IMG/VR virus record: IMGVR_UViG_3300022689_000080
Coordinates: 1 to 59,990 of that record
Source of the DNA: a virus
Reading direction: 5' to 3' (one strand)
DNA length: 59,990 nt
In this document: in pieces, positions 36,847 to 44,380 of the stretch
How positions within the stretch are numbered: the first letter of the stretch is position 1
How the letters are laid out: every line of letters begins with the position of its first letter
The notes under the pieces: model-generated
Seen by the model: the letters and a program-made list of their open reading frames with translations, nothing else
Database searches by the model: none
What the model was told of the DNA's origin: nothing
Program-made: the position numbers and the translations under genes

Positions 36847-37768
36847 CTCGGCGGAAGCAGCTCGCGGGCGCTGGCGGGAGATCCTGCCGGCGTTCGGCGT
36901 CGACGCGAAGTACCTGCGCAACAGTCACGGGCCATGCCCGATCTGCGAAGGCGGCAAGGACCGCTTCCGTTTCGACGACAAGGACGGCAACGGTACGTGG
37001 TGGTGCAACGCCTGCGGCAACGGTGACGGCCTGGAGCTGCTGCGCCGCGTGAAGGGCCTGAGCTTTGCGGAGGCGGCGAAGCAGGTCGACGAGATCACGG
37101 GGCGGACATCGGATCCGCGCCAGGGTCGGGAGCGGCGCCGAGAGGCCTCGAGCGCGCGCCATCGCATCGAGCGTCTGGCCAGTAGTTCCCAGCCGGCACT
37201 GGCCGGGATCAATCCCGTGACGCGCTACCTGAAAAGCCGCGGGCTGTTCGCAACTCCGGCGACGCGCTACTGCCCTCGGGTCCGGTACTACGAGGACGGC
37301 AAGCCCTGCGGTGTGTATCCGGCGATGGTGCATAGCGTTCGATCTCCTGGTGGGGCTGTGTTGAGCCTGCACGTCACCTACCTGACCCAGGACGGACGCA
37401 AGGCAGACGTGCGATGCCCGAAGAAGCTGCTCCCGGCGTCGGGCCCGCTGGCTGGCGCGGCGATCCGTCTCATGGAGCCAGGGCCGGTTATGGGAATTGC
37501 GGAGGGCGTTGAGACGGCGATGGCTGCTCACGCGCTATTCCGGTTCCCGGTGTGGGCGGCGGTCAATTCGACGCTCATGGAAAAGGTTCAGTGGCCGGAC
37601 GTGGTGAAAACTTTGTTCGTGTACGCCGACAACGATCTCAATTACGCGGGCCAAAAAGCGGCGTTCACCCTGGCGCATCGAGCGGCCTGCAAGGGCGTCG
37701 ACGTGATCGTGGCGATGCCTCCGGGCATTGGCGACTGGGCCGACGAGCTGGAGCGGAGCGCCGGATGA
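36839..37768 (+). CDS. Phage DNA primase: zinc-finger plus Toprim (309-310 aa)
   Basis: N-terminal zinc-binding module like P4 alpha primase: GPCPICEGGKDRF and WWCNACGNGDG (about residues 30-65). The Toprim part contains MGIAEGVETAMAAH (catalytic Glu) and VYADNDLNYAG (Asp-x-Asp). It lacks a fused helicase, which is supplied by the separate gene upstream. ATG 36839 overlaps the previous stop; GTG 36836 is the alternative. Confidence 0.92.
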   Translation: MPSSAEAARGRWREILPAFGVDAKYLRNSHGPCPICEGGKDRFRFDDKDGNGTWWCNACGNGDGLELLRRVKGLSFAEAAKQVDEITGRTSDPRQGRERRREASSARHRIERLASSSQPALAGINPVTRYLKSRGLFATPATRYCPRVRYYEDGKPCGVYPAMVHSVRSPGGAVLSLHVTYLTQDGRKADVRCPKKLLPASGPLAGAAIRLMEPGPVMGIAEGVETAMAAHALFRFPVWAAVNSTLMEKVQWPDVVKTLFVYADNDLNYAGQKAAFTLAHRAACKGVDVIVAMPPGIGDWADELERSAG

Positions 37769-38226
37769 TCGAGCTGATTCAGGTGGTGGCCGACGAGCGC
37801 GATCGCTGCGAGAACCTGCGCCCGTGGAAGTGGGCGCCTTTCCGGACACGGGATGACACCAATTTCGTCGGGGCGTGTGGCGAGGCCGCTTTCGCGCAGG
37901 AGTTCGGCCTGCCCTTCGATGTGCGCAATACCGGCAAGGAGAACGGCGACAACGGCGTGGACTTCGTGCTGCCGTCCGGGCTCACGGTGGACGTGAAAAC
38001 CGCGCGCAAGCCGAAGTGGCTCCTGGTGAGGCCGCGCCGCCGTCACGCCGACGTGTACGTGCTGGCGCGCTTCACTGACCCGAGTCACGTCGATCTCCTT
38101 GGATGGCATTGGGGGTCCGAGGTTATGAGTCGTGCCCTGCTGGATCGCGGTGGGTACGGGATCAAGTCGCACTCGATGGCCGTGGCCGAGCTGCTGTCGA
38201 TGGAGGCACTGCGCCGGTTCCTGTGA
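37765..38226 (+). CDS. PD-(D/E)XK-type nuclease candidate (153 aa)
   Basis: ATG overlaps the primase stop (ATGA). Acidic residues are arranged as in PD-(D/E)XK nucleases: E40 in ACGEAAFA, D66 in NGVDFVLPSG and D76-x-K78 in TVDVKTARK. It may process replication or recombination intermediates. The fold assignment rests on motif spacing alone. Confidence 0.7.
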   Translation: MIELIQVVADERDRCENLRPWKWAPFRTRDDTNFVGACGEAAFAQEFGLPFDVRNTGKENGDNGVDFVLPSGLTVDVKTARKPKWLLVRPRRRHADVYVLARFTDPSHVDLLGWHWGSEVMSRALLDRGGYGIKSHSMAVAELLSMEALRRFL

Positions 38227-38597
38227 AGCGGCCGAGGCAGTACGCGCAGGAGATTGCCAGCGAACCCAGTCGCGCGAAGCGCAGGGCGATGCTGGAGGAG
38301 GTTCCGCCGGAGTTTCGGGAGTGGGTCCGGGCTCTGGTGGTTATGAGTTTCGAGCGCCGAGGGAGGGCGACGAATGACGAACATGGCGGCAGCTCCAGCC
38401 AGGGAGCAGCGATTCATCCTGAAGGGGGAGCATCACTTGACGGCGATGCTGAAGTACATCGAGCGGGTTGGGGGGAGTACGCCGCTGGAGGTCTTGGTGA
38501 GGCCGTGGAGCCCAAAGCGGAGCATCGACCAGAACGCGCTTTTCCACGTCCTGTACAAGCAGGTGACAGACCAACTCGAGGACCGCAACGGCGATGA
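38223..38597 (+). CDS. Short phage protein with out-of-frame C-terminal extension (124 aa)
   Basis: GTG overlaps the previous stop (GTGA). The first about 50 residues (RQYAQEIASEPSRAKRRAML, PPEFREWVRALVV) match a short conserved phage family usually found just before ninB. The rest overlaps ninB by 224 bp in another frame and is low complexity. The natural gene may once have ended near 38374, with the stop since lost. Confidence 0.6.
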   Translation: MKRPRQYAQEIASEPSRAKRRAMLEEVPPEFREWVRALVVMSFERRGRATNDEHGGSSSQGAAIHPEGGASLDGDAEVHRAGWGEYAAGGLGEAVEPKAEHRPERAFPRPVQAGDRPTRGPQRR

Positions 38598-38841
38598 CGC
38601 GCAGTGCGAGAGCAAGCTGAATTGCGGGGTGCCGATCCTGCTGCGCGACGACGAATCGTTCCGCGATATGTGGATCGCCAATGTTCGGGACGGCTGGAGC
38701 TACGAGGCGAAGCTGGTGCTGATGAAGTGGCTCCCGGTCACGCGCACGTTCTCGAAGAAGCAGGGCACCGAGTACATCGACCGGCTGTGCCACTACTGGG
38801 CGCAGGCCGGTGTCGCGCTGGAGCTTCCTGGTGAGTATTGA
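38374..38841 (+). CDS. ninB: NinB-like recombination protein (155 aa)
   Basis: The NinB family pattern is clear: LVRPWSPKRSIDQNALFHVL (residues about 42-61), WSYEAKLVLMKWLPVTRTFSKK and YIDRLCHYWAQAGVAL at the C-terminus. NinB binds ssDNA and assists recombination in lambda. Length is typical. It sits in a 'nin'-like block of small nuclease genes. Confidence 0.88.
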   Translation: MTNMAAAPAREQRFILKGEHHLTAMLKYIERVGGSTPLEVLVRPWSPKRSIDQNALFHVLYKQVTDQLEDRNGDDAQCESKLNCGVPILLRDDESFRDMWIANVRDGWSYEAKLVLMKWLPVTRTFSKKQGTEYIDRLCHYWAQAGVALELPGEY

Positions 38842-39124
38842 TCTGCGCAAAGCCGCCCGGGGACAGCCATGCCAGATCCGGATTCCGGGTGTGTGCAATC
38901 GCAATCCTGACACGACGGTGCTGGCGCACCTGAACGGAGGGGGTATGGGTCGCAAACATCACAACCTGCTGGGGGCCTGGGCCTGTAGCGCATGCCATGA
39001 CTACGTGGACGGCCGTGGTGGGCACAAGGACGACCCGCGCATGGTGAGGCTCGCGCACCTGGAGGGCGTCATGCGAACCATTGACCAGCTTTACCGGCAG
39101 GGGCTGATCGTTGGAATCGGCTGA
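38831..39124 (+). CDS. DUF1364 (YbcO-like) nuclease (97 aa)
   Basis: GTG 38831 overlaps ninB and gives the family's usual start IDLRKAARGQPCQIRIPGVC. HNH-like ligands are visible: C and C of PCQIRIPGVC, AHLNGGGMGRKHHN and CSACHDYVDG. These small metal-dependent nucleases occur in nin regions and may process replication or recombination DNA. Confidence 0.88.
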   Translation: MSIDLRKAARGQPCQIRIPGVCNRNPDTTVLAHLNGGGMGRKHHNLLGAWACSACHDYVDGRGGHKDDPRMVRLAHLEGVMRTIDQLYRQGLIVGIG

Positions 39125-39629
39125 ACAACGCGCGTTCGTGGAGTGGTTCCGCATGGCCTATCCGAAGTACGCGAAGGCGCTGCGCGTGTCCATGAACGGG
39201 GTGAGCTTTGGAGGGGGCCGGCGCCGCGCGGCGATGGCGTGGAACAAGGCGAAGGGGCAGGGCGCGGTTCCGGGCGAGGCCGATATTGTGATCCTCGTGC
39301 CGCGTGGTGGGTATGGGGCGCTTGTCGTCGAACACAAGGGCCAGGGCATGAACCGGAAGCTGTCGGAAGAGCAGATTGAATACCTCGGATTTCACAACCT
39401 GATCGGAAACCGTGCGGAGAGTACGAGAGGACTGGATGAACTGATTGCTGTCGTGGATGACTACCTGAAGGGGCCGGTACATGAAGCGAAAGGAACGAGC
39501 GGAGCAGGTCCGCGAGATCGTGGCAAAGCATCCGGGGATTCGCGCGAGCGAGATCGCGGAGATGATGGGGGTAAGCAAGGCGACGCTGAGTCTGACCATT
39601 CAGCTCCTCGAAGCGGAGGACGCCATTGA
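39111..39629 (+). CDS. VRR-NUC domain nuclease (172 aa, C-terminus overlapping)
   Basis: TTG start at 39111 (MESAEQRAFVEWF). The VRR-NUC core is intact: GAVPGEADIVILVP (D58), GALVVEHKG (E74, K76) and LSEEQIEYL. These enzymes act on branched DNA in the place of RusA-type resolvases. Beyond residue about 122 the frame overlaps the next gene by 149 bp and is low complexity, so the functional end is probably near YLKGP. Confidence 0.85.
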   Translation: MESAEQRAFVEWFRMAYPKYAKALRVSMNGVSFGGGRRRAAMAWNKAKGQGAVPGEADIVILVPRGGYGALVVEHKGQGMNRKLSEEQIEYLGFHNLIGNRAESTRGLDELIAVVDDYLKGPVHEAKGTSGAGPRDRGKASGDSRERDRGDDGGKQGDAESDHSAPRSGGRH

Positions 39630-39783
39630 GCGGCGCAGGGACGGCCGTCGAGGGTACGGCCTGCATGCACCCTATAGCGAGATCATGCGGCGGCTGGCGC
39701 GCGAGCGCTGGCGGTCGGGATCCTGGCTTAAACCGAGTCGGCGTCGCATTAGAGTGAGCGGCGATAGGAGGCGCGAAACATGA
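39481..39783 (+). CDS. Winged-helix / HTH DNA-binding protein (100 aa)
   Basis: The HTH is clear: VREIVAKHPGIRASEIAEMM then GVSKATLSLTIQLLEAEDAIERR with a basic wing (RRRDGRRGYGL). The C-terminus is Arg-rich. At the end of the early rightward block, it may regulate later genes, for example the late promoter set. It overlaps the next start by ATGA. Confidence 0.8.
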   Translation: MKRKERAEQVREIVAKHPGIRASEIAEMMGVSKATLSLTIQLLEAEDAIERRRDGRRGYGLHAPYSEIMRRLARERWRSGSWLKPSRRRIRVSGDRRRET

Positions 39784-39983
39784 GCAAGCTGATTGACCTG
39801 ACCGAGCAGCGGCCGGCGCCGACGCAGCCGCAGCCGCAGCCGCAGCGTTACCGTAAGCAGGAATGGACGTCGCTAGTGGCAGCGGCCGAGGGAAAGCGGT
39901 CGATTCTCGTTCCGGATTACGACTTCTCCGGCCGCACGTTCATGCGCCGCGACCAGCTCCTGAATCCTCGAAAGACCACATAA
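39780..39983 (+). CDS. Hypothetical protein, 67 aa
   Basis: Gln-Pro repeats (TQPQPQPQR) follow a short N-terminal helix, and the ordered end contains VPDYDFSGRTFMRRDQLL. Coupled by ATGA to the HTH gene. Function unknown. It is the last gene before a 122-bp gap that holds a promoter. Confidence 0.7.
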   Translation: MSKLIDLTEQRPAPTQPQPQPQRYRKQEWTSLVAAAEGKRSILVPDYDFSGRTFMRRDQLLNPRKTT

Positions 39984-40036
39984 AAAACGTGGGTTAAGTA
40001 AAACTGAAAAAAAATCGTCAAAACCGGAAAAAGTAG

Positions 40037-40064
40037 TTGACGAAGCGTTAAGCATAGCTAAACT
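40037..40064 (+). promoter_or_regulatory. Sigma-70 type promoter for accessory gene run
   Basis: TTGACG, a 16-base spacer and TAAACT in an AT-rich 50-bp patch that stands out from the GC-rich surroundings. Transcription would start about 35 bases before the GTG at 40106 and drive the coupled small genes to 43.9 kb. Confidence 0.75.
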
Positions 40065-40105
40065 TCGATCTGCGGCGTGGGGCCGCACACAACGGGAGTA
40101 AAGCT

Positions 40106-40579
40106 GTGACTACACTGAAAACGCTGAAGCCGATCAGCTCACACGTCGGCATCCTTCGCTGCTCTGTTAGCTGGAGCGTATCCAAAGGCCGCGACACCTA
40201 CGGCTACAACATTTGCCGCCTCGATGGCCCGAACGGCAAGCGCTACCGCACCTGCGGCGGTGGTTACGACATGGTTGGCACGGTGCTGGCCGACTTCATG
40301 TGTGACCAGTTCCAGATCCAGCTCCGCGAGCTGGTGCTGCTGAACGCTGAACGCACTGAGGAGTGCGGCTATTCGGTTTCCGGGTATCGCAAGCTGCCCG
40401 AGCTGTACGGCCTGACGGTCACGCCGAAGGGAAGGGTCGAGGTTGACGGCGCGTGTGGCGTCTCCAGCGTGATTAAGATTTTTCGCGCTATCGGGATCGA
40501 CGTGCAGTCGACGTGTGGCCGTCGTCAACTGGATGGCTTCCTGCTGTTCCCTCGCGTGGATCAGGAGGCCGCAGCATGA
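40106..40579 (+). CDS. Hypothetical protein, 157 aa
   Basis: GTG start with GGGAG upstream; first gene after the promoter. Its mixed alpha/beta sequence contains SWSVSKGRDTYGYNICRLDGPNGKRY and two cysteine-bearing loops. No family recognised. It overlaps the RadC-like gene by ATGA. As the first gene of an accessory run it is an anti-defence candidate by position only. Confidence 0.75.
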   Translation: MTTLKTLKPISSHVGILRCSVSWSVSKGRDTYGYNICRLDGPNGKRYRTCGGGYDMVGTVLADFMCDQFQIQLRELVLLNAERTEECGYSVSGYRKLPELYGLTVTPKGRVEVDGACGVSSVIKIFRAIGIDVQSTCGRRQLDGFLLFPRVDQEAAA

Positions 40580-41034
40580 ACTACTCCAAAGCAGAACGGG
40601 CCGCGATCACTCGGGCCCTGAATATCATCCGCGAGAACGGCCTGAGCGAGGATCGCGAGCAGGTTTGTTCGCCTCTTTCCTCTCGTCGCCTTATGCGCCT
40701 GCATTTCGCAACGCTGGACGCGCGCCGCGAGCATTTCGTTGCCGCCTTCCTCGATACCCAGCATGGCGTGATCGACGTGCGGACGATGTTCTCGGGGACC
40801 ATCGACGGCGCGGCCGTCTATCCGCGCGAGATCGCGCGCGTGGCGCTGGAGCTGGACGCTGCCGCCGTGATCCTCGCGCACAACCATCCGAGCGGCACCG
40901 AGACGCCGAGCGCAGCGGATCGAAAGGTCACGGCGCGCATACGCGACGGGCTGGCGCTATTCGACATTCGCACCCTCGATCATCTGATCCTGGGTGCCGT
41001 CATCTATTCGTTCGCTGAAAACGGCGACCTGTGA
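40576..41034 (+). CDS. RadC-like JAB/MPN-domain protein (152 aa)
   Basis: ATG overlaps the previous stop. The JAMM-type metal site is clear: HNHPSGTETPSAAD (His, His, Ser, Asp), preceded by the family core FLDTQHGVIDVRTMFSGTIDGAAVYPREI. Chromosomal RadC proteins have an N-terminal HhH domain that is missing here; phage and genomic-island versions are often this short. The exact biochemical role of the family is unsettled. Confidence 0.92.
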   Translation: MNYSKAERAAITRALNIIRENGLSEDREQVCSPLSSRRLMRLHFATLDARREHFVAAFLDTQHGVIDVRTMFSGTIDGAAVYPREIARVALELDAAAVILAHNHPSGTETPSAADRKVTARIRDGLALFDIRTLDHLILGAVIYSFAENGDL

Positions 41035-41046
41035 GGGAGGGGCAGC

Positions 41047-41376
41047 ATGACGTTTACACGAGATGAGGCGATGCAGTGTGCCGGTGTTCGCGCTTCGGCG
41101 CTGGAGTACATCGAGGAGCTGGCCGAAGCGGGCCACCAGCGGGCCGTGTACCTGCTGGCCGAGATCGACTCAGCGGCCGAGGAGCAGGAAGCGCTTCGCT
41201 GGTATGCAGTCAACTGGGAAACCTGCGACGGCGATTTTGAGGTCGATCCGGGCGCCGTCGTCAGCAAGGGCGACGATCCGGGCGCCTACGTGCAGGCGTG
41301 GGTGTGGGTCGATGGCAAGTACGCGCCGGATGACGTGAGGAACCTGGGTCGCGAGCCCGAGGAGTGCGCAGCATGA
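41047..41376 (+). CDS. Hypothetical acidic protein, 109 aa
   Basis: ATG preceded by GGGAGGGG. It is strongly acidic and Trp-containing, with helices (ALEYIEELAEAGHQRAVYLL) like a single TPR/Sel1-like hairpin. No family assigned. It overlaps the next ATG. Confidence 0.7.
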   Translation: MTFTRDEAMQCAGVRASALEYIEELAEAGHQRAVYLLAEIDSAAEEQEALRWYAVNWETCDGDFEVDPGAVVSKGDDPGAYVQAWVWVDGKYAPDDVRNLGREPEECAA

Positions 41377-41600
41377 GCGCATATACGTCTGTCCCGATCT
41401 TCCTTCCCGACGCGATAACCGTCCGGGTGCATACCGCGACCGTGGCCGGGAACGTCGGCCGGGACGTGAATCTTCAGGACTTTGCCGGCGGGCGCGCGAT
41501 GCGCCTGCTGCGCGAAAACCAGTCCGGCGAGCTGCTGGCCGAGGCTGTCGACCTGCGGACGAAGCAGGCAATCGAATTCATTCAGGGAGCAGAGCTGTGA
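41373..41600 (+). CDS. Hypothetical protein, 75 aa
   Basis: ATGA overlap with the previous gene fixes the start at 41373. A beta-rich N-terminus (YTSVPIFLPDAITVRVHTATV) is followed by a helical C-terminus. Function unknown. Confidence 0.7.
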   Translation: MSAYTSVPIFLPDAITVRVHTATVAGNVGRDVNLQDFAGGRAMRLLRENQSGELLAEAVDLRTKQAIEFIQGAEL

Positions 41601-41887
41601 GCGAGAACGCGATAAGGCGAGTTTATGAAATGGACCCGGGGCACGGCTGGCTCCTGGTTCCCGTCGAGGATCTGCGGGTGCTGGGGATAGCAGATCGCAT
41701 CACGAGCTTCAGCTACGTCAGTCCGTGCGGCGGCGTGGCGGCGCTGGAGGAGGACGTTGATATGGCCACGTACATAAACGCCGAGCTGCGTCGAGGCCGG
41801 TCGGTCACGGTAGTGGACAGCTACAGCGACATCAGCTCAAGGATTCGCACGTGGCCGAGCTACAACACAGGGAGGGCGGCAGCATGA
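41597..41887 (+). CDS. Hypothetical protein, 96 aa
   Basis: GTG start with GTGA overlap. It contains HGWLLVPVEDLRVLGIADRITSFSY, which resembles phage families with an alternating strand pattern and a conserved 'SY' end. Mixed alpha/beta. Function unknown. Confidence 0.7.
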   Translation: MSENAIRRVYEMDPGHGWLLVPVEDLRVLGIADRITSFSYVSPCGGVAALEEDVDMATYINAELRRGRSVTVVDSYSDISSRIRTWPSYNTGRAAA

Positions 41888-42285
41888 GAATCGAGGTTGT
41901 TACCGATGACGGGCGGCGGAGCACGTACATCGAGCGGGGCGCGGCCGAGGCCGCGTTGATCGTCCACGAGTCCCTGCGGAATCGCATGACCGGCGAGTTT
42001 ATCGACGCGCACGATGGCGCTTACGAGCTGCGGGACGCGCTCATTGAGGTCGGTGAAGCCATCGAGCAAGTGTATTCCGAAGAGTTCGGAGAGGACCCCG
42101 AGAGCCTGACAGAGGTCGGCATGGATGCATGGGATTTTGATTATGTCGTCTGGTGCGCGGATCAGCTCTACGACGAGTGGGCAGTGGATCCGAACAGGCG
42201 CCGGCGCCGGCTGCTGACCGGCGAGGCTGCGCGGCAGGTCCTGGCTCGCGGCCTGCGCGAGCTGCGCGAGGAGTGCGGCGCATGA
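41884..42285 (+). CDS. Hypothetical acidic protein, 133 aa
   Basis: ATGA overlap fixes the start at 41884. Many Asp/Glu and Trp residues occur (AWDFDYVVWCADQLYDEW). Strongly acidic small phage proteins are sometimes DNA mimics, but charge alone does not show this. The C-terminal 35 residues are Arg-rich. Confidence 0.7.
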   Translation: MRIEVVTDDGRRSTYIERGAAEAALIVHESLRNRMTGEFIDAHDGAYELRDALIEVGEAIEQVYSEEFGEDPESLTEVGMDAWDFDYVVWCADQLYDEWAVDPNRRRRRLLTGEAARQVLARGLRELREECGA

Positions 42286-42413
42286 GCATCGGGAGCAGGA
42301 AGGTCACAAAGCGCCAGTGGTATGCGGCCGGCGGCTTTGCGAATCCCTTGTGCTGGCGCCGGGATCGAGGGCGCGGCTGGGAGTATTTCATTAGGGTGGA
42401 GGGTGCAGCATGA
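42282..42413 (+). CDS. Hypothetical basic protein, 43 aa
   Basis: ATGA overlaps at both ends. Arg/Trp-rich (KRQWYAAGGFANPLCWRRDRG). The sequence resembles a short family found in phage accessory runs. Function unknown. Confidence 0.6.
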   Translation: MSIGSRKVTKRQWYAAGGFANPLCWRRDRGRGWEYFIRVEGAA

Positions 42414-42775
42414 AATGCCCGGATTGTGGATCAACTGAAGGCTTTGCGGCCGATGCCCGTGTGTACCTGGATGGCGATCGGGACTACTGGCAGATGGAAT
42501 CGCCCTATGTGCCGCGCGATGTGACGTGCTTGGAGTGCGATCACGTGGCGCCGGCCGAGGCCTTCGAGGGCCTGCCAGTTCCAGAGCGCGCGCCGCCCTG
42601 CGTCTGCGACGATTGCGGATCGCCTCACGTGCAGGTGTCCGCGTGGCTGGAGTGGGACGCCAGGACCGGCGAGTACGTCGACACGGGCGACGAGGGCCCG
42701 AGCAGCTACGCATGGTGCCCGGACTGCGATAGCGAGACGGGGCTGCGGTATCCGGTGCGGGAGGCGGCAGCATGA
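42410..42775 (+). CDS. Multi-zinc-ribbon protein, 121 aa
   Basis: Four CxxC knuckles are visible: CPDCG (3-7), CLECD, CDDCG and CPDCD, forming two zinc ribbons around an acidic, Trp-containing middle. ATGA overlaps at both ends. Probably binds nucleic acid or protein; the role is unknown. Confidence 0.75.
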   Translation: MKCPDCGSTEGFAADARVYLDGDRDYWQMESPYVPRDVTCLECDHVAPAEAFEGLPVPERAPPCVCDDCGSPHVQVSAWLEWDARTGEYVDTGDEGPSSYAWCPDCDSETGLRYPVREAAA

Positions 42776-42996
42776 CCAAGCTACATCGAAACCACTACCG
42801 GCGCGGGCGCTTCGAGGTTCGGGGCGTCCGGGTTGAGTGCGATGGCACCGAGGCCTGCATAACGCCATGCCTGCCTGACGAGGATCCGGAATTCTGGTCC
42901 GTGTACGAGGACGGGCCCGATGGCCTGCCGATGTGCATCAGGGACTACCGGACGCAAGCGGAGGCCGTCGCCTTCGTGGCGGGGGCGACGCGATGA
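42772..42996 (+). CDS. Hypothetical protein, 74 aa
   Basis: ATGA overlaps at both ends. It has a basic N-terminus (HRNHYRRGRFEVRGVRVEC) and an acidic middle, and ends with a small helix. Function unknown. Confidence 0.7.
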   Translation: MTKLHRNHYRRGRFEVRGVRVECDGTEACITPCLPDEDPEFWSVYEDGPDGLPMCIRDYRTQAEAVAFVAGATR

Positions 42997-43088
42997 CCGT
43001 TAACGAGATCTTGGGCACGGGGATCCTCGGCACCGTGCTGGCTTACTTGGCTATGGGGCTGGCCGTCTGGCTGGCCGGGAGGCGATGA
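42993..43088 (+). CDS. Single-span membrane peptide, 31 aa
   Basis: ATGA overlaps with both neighbours support this very short gene. Residues 7-28 (LGTGILGTVLAYLAMGLAVWLA) form one membrane helix capped by GRR. It may be an inner-membrane effector, for example a superinfection or lysis-timing peptide; this is inference. Confidence 0.65.
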   Translation: MTVNEILGTGILGTVLAYLAMGLAVWLAGRR

Positions 43089-43519
43089 CAATGGCAACGA
43101 CGAAGAAGTGCGCCGGCTGCGGCGGTGATGACCTGGAGCTGCGGGCCGTGAGCCGCTGGAACGGCGATGCATGGGTGACGGCTGCGGAGCCTGTCGTGTG
43201 GTGTAACGACTGCGACGGCGAGCCGCAGGATGTGATCGAGTACAACCGGCGGGTGTGCCGCGTGTACGAGCATCGGATCCTGAAGTGGCCGTATATGAAT
43301 CGGCTGCTGCGCGACGACCCTGGTTACGACTTCCGCTTGACTGACGTCGAGCAGGAAGCGCTGTACAACCTGCAACGCAGGCGCGCCGGCCGATGGTTCT
43401 TGCTGGAGCAGGACGGCGGTTACGGGAAGTGCGAAGCGACCGGCCGGGAGGGCGATCTGATCCGGGCGATCTTCGTTACGGAGCCGATGATGACCGACGA
43501 TATTGGGGTGGCGGCATGA
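43085..43519 (+). CDS. Zinc-ribbon hypothetical protein, 144 aa
   Basis: N-terminal CAGCGGDD and CNDCDGEP (residues 9-16 and about 39-46) form a zinc ribbon. A helical middle (EYNRRVCRVYEHRI) and a C-terminal domain with AGRWFLLEQDGGYGKC follow. ATGA overlaps at both ends. Function unknown. Confidence 0.7.
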   Translation: MTMATTKKCAGCGGDDLELRAVSRWNGDAWVTAAEPVVWCNDCDGEPQDVIEYNRRVCRVYEHRILKWPYMNRLLRDDPGYDFRLTDVEQEALYNLQRRRAGRWFLLEQDGGYGKCEATGREGDLIRAIFVTEPMMTDDIGVAA

Positions 43520-43872
43520 GCGATATTACCGTGCGCATTGACCCGTGCGAGGGCTTCGAGGGCGCGGAGCGCGGACGGCTGGTAGAGGCCTGCGGGCTCC
43601 TGCTGCCGTGGGCGGTCCTGGCTCTAAGCGTGGGCGTGGAGGCTGGCGAGGAGCTGCGCGACAAGATGGCCGAGCTGTACCAGTTCGGGATCCATGAAAG
43701 CGTAGGCGGGAGCGTGGACCGTGATGGGGTATACAGTTATCCGGAGGATCCGCCGATGCGGCCGCTTGCCTCGGTGATAGACTCTGAAGGCCATGAAGCG
43801 CTGATCTATCAGCATGCGGTGATCGCATTTCGTGATCGCGCCGGCTGGTGCTACGTGACGCGCATGGACTGA
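43516..43872 (+). CDS. Hypothetical protein, 118 aa
   Basis: ATGA overlap fixes the start at 43516. A hydrophobic helical middle (LVEACGLLLPWAVLALSVGVEAG) is flanked by acidic ends. It is the last gene of the run begun at 40106; the first late-type promoter follows ten bases later. Function unknown. Confidence 0.7.
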   Translation: MSDITVRIDPCEGFEGAERGRLVEACGLLLPWAVLALSVGVEAGEELRDKMAELYQFGIHESVGGSVDRDGVYSYPEDPPMRPLASVIDSEGHEALIYQHAVIAFRDRAGWCYVTRMD

Positions 43873-43881
43873 CCCGGGAAG

Positions 43882-43909
43882 TTAAACCCAGCGCCTGCGG
43901 TGCTAGGCT
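43882..43909 (+). promoter_or_regulatory. Late-type promoter element, copy 1
   Basis: TTAAACCCA, exactly 12 bases, then CTAGGCT. It shares this layout with three other sites. Precedes the zinc-ribbon gene at 43980. Confidence 0.7.
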
Positions 43910-43979
43910 GGAAGTCTGATCCGGCGGGCCCTCGAAGTGGTTGAGGCCTGCCGGATCCGCTCCTGATCTGGCTGGCGCC

Positions 43980-44183
43980 ATGACTGGAGATCTACCGAAA
44001 GACGCCGAGAACCAATCCGAAACCATGCCCGCCCAGTGTCCACAATGCCGCGAGGAGCTAACCGCCCTGTGCCGCTGCTTGTGGGATCCGACGCAAGGTG
44101 AATGGGTGGTAACAGGTGAGCCGGTATCCGTGAGCTGCAATAGCTGCGGGTACGAGGCGGGCCGAGAGGCCGATACACCATAG
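43980..44183 (+). CDS. Zinc-ribbon hypothetical protein, 67 aa
   Basis: CPQCREELTALCRC (residues about 19-32) and CNSCG form a zinc-binding module. Start ATG 43980 follows the late-type promoter; a shorter version from the internal Met before PAQCPQC is possible. A strong terminator directly follows, so it is a single-gene unit. Role unknown; position just before the terminase genes suggests a late regulator. Confidence 0.7.
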   Translation: MTGDLPKDAENQSETMPAQCPQCREELTALCRCLWDPTQGEWVVTGEPVSVSCNSCGYEAGREADTP

Positions 44184-44203
44184 GGGCCCGCGCGGCCCCT
44201 TTT
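44183..44203 (+). terminator. Rho-independent terminator
   Basis: GGGGCC and GGCCCC form a 6-bp stem around CGCGC, followed by TTTT. It begins on the last base of the zinc-ribbon gene's stop codon. Confidence 0.85.
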
Positions 44204-44316
44204 GCGTTTCAGGGCGCAGGAGCTGGCCCAGGATCGCCGCCTCGCCCTCTGGCTGGCCATCCCCCCTCCCATAGGCACATAGAGCCCACAAGGGCCCGCA
44301 GACCCCTCCCACGGGA

Positions 44317-44344
44317 TTAAACCGAATCCCTGCCCGCCTAGAAT
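44317..44344 (+). promoter_or_regulatory. Late-type promoter element, copy 2
   Basis: TTAAACCGA, 12 bases, CTAGAAT. It lies 36 bases before the small terminase gene. The stretch 44204-44316 contains nothing else I can identify. Confidence 0.75.
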
Positions 44345-44380
44345 CCTAGCCCTGTCATTACAGGAGCCCGGGATACTCAC

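Noticed and set aside
34882-36921. 679-codon open frame on the minus strand opposite the helicase and primase region
   Set aside because: It covers clear helicase and primase genes on the other strand and is Arg/His/Leu-rich, as expected of a GC-rich antisense shadow.
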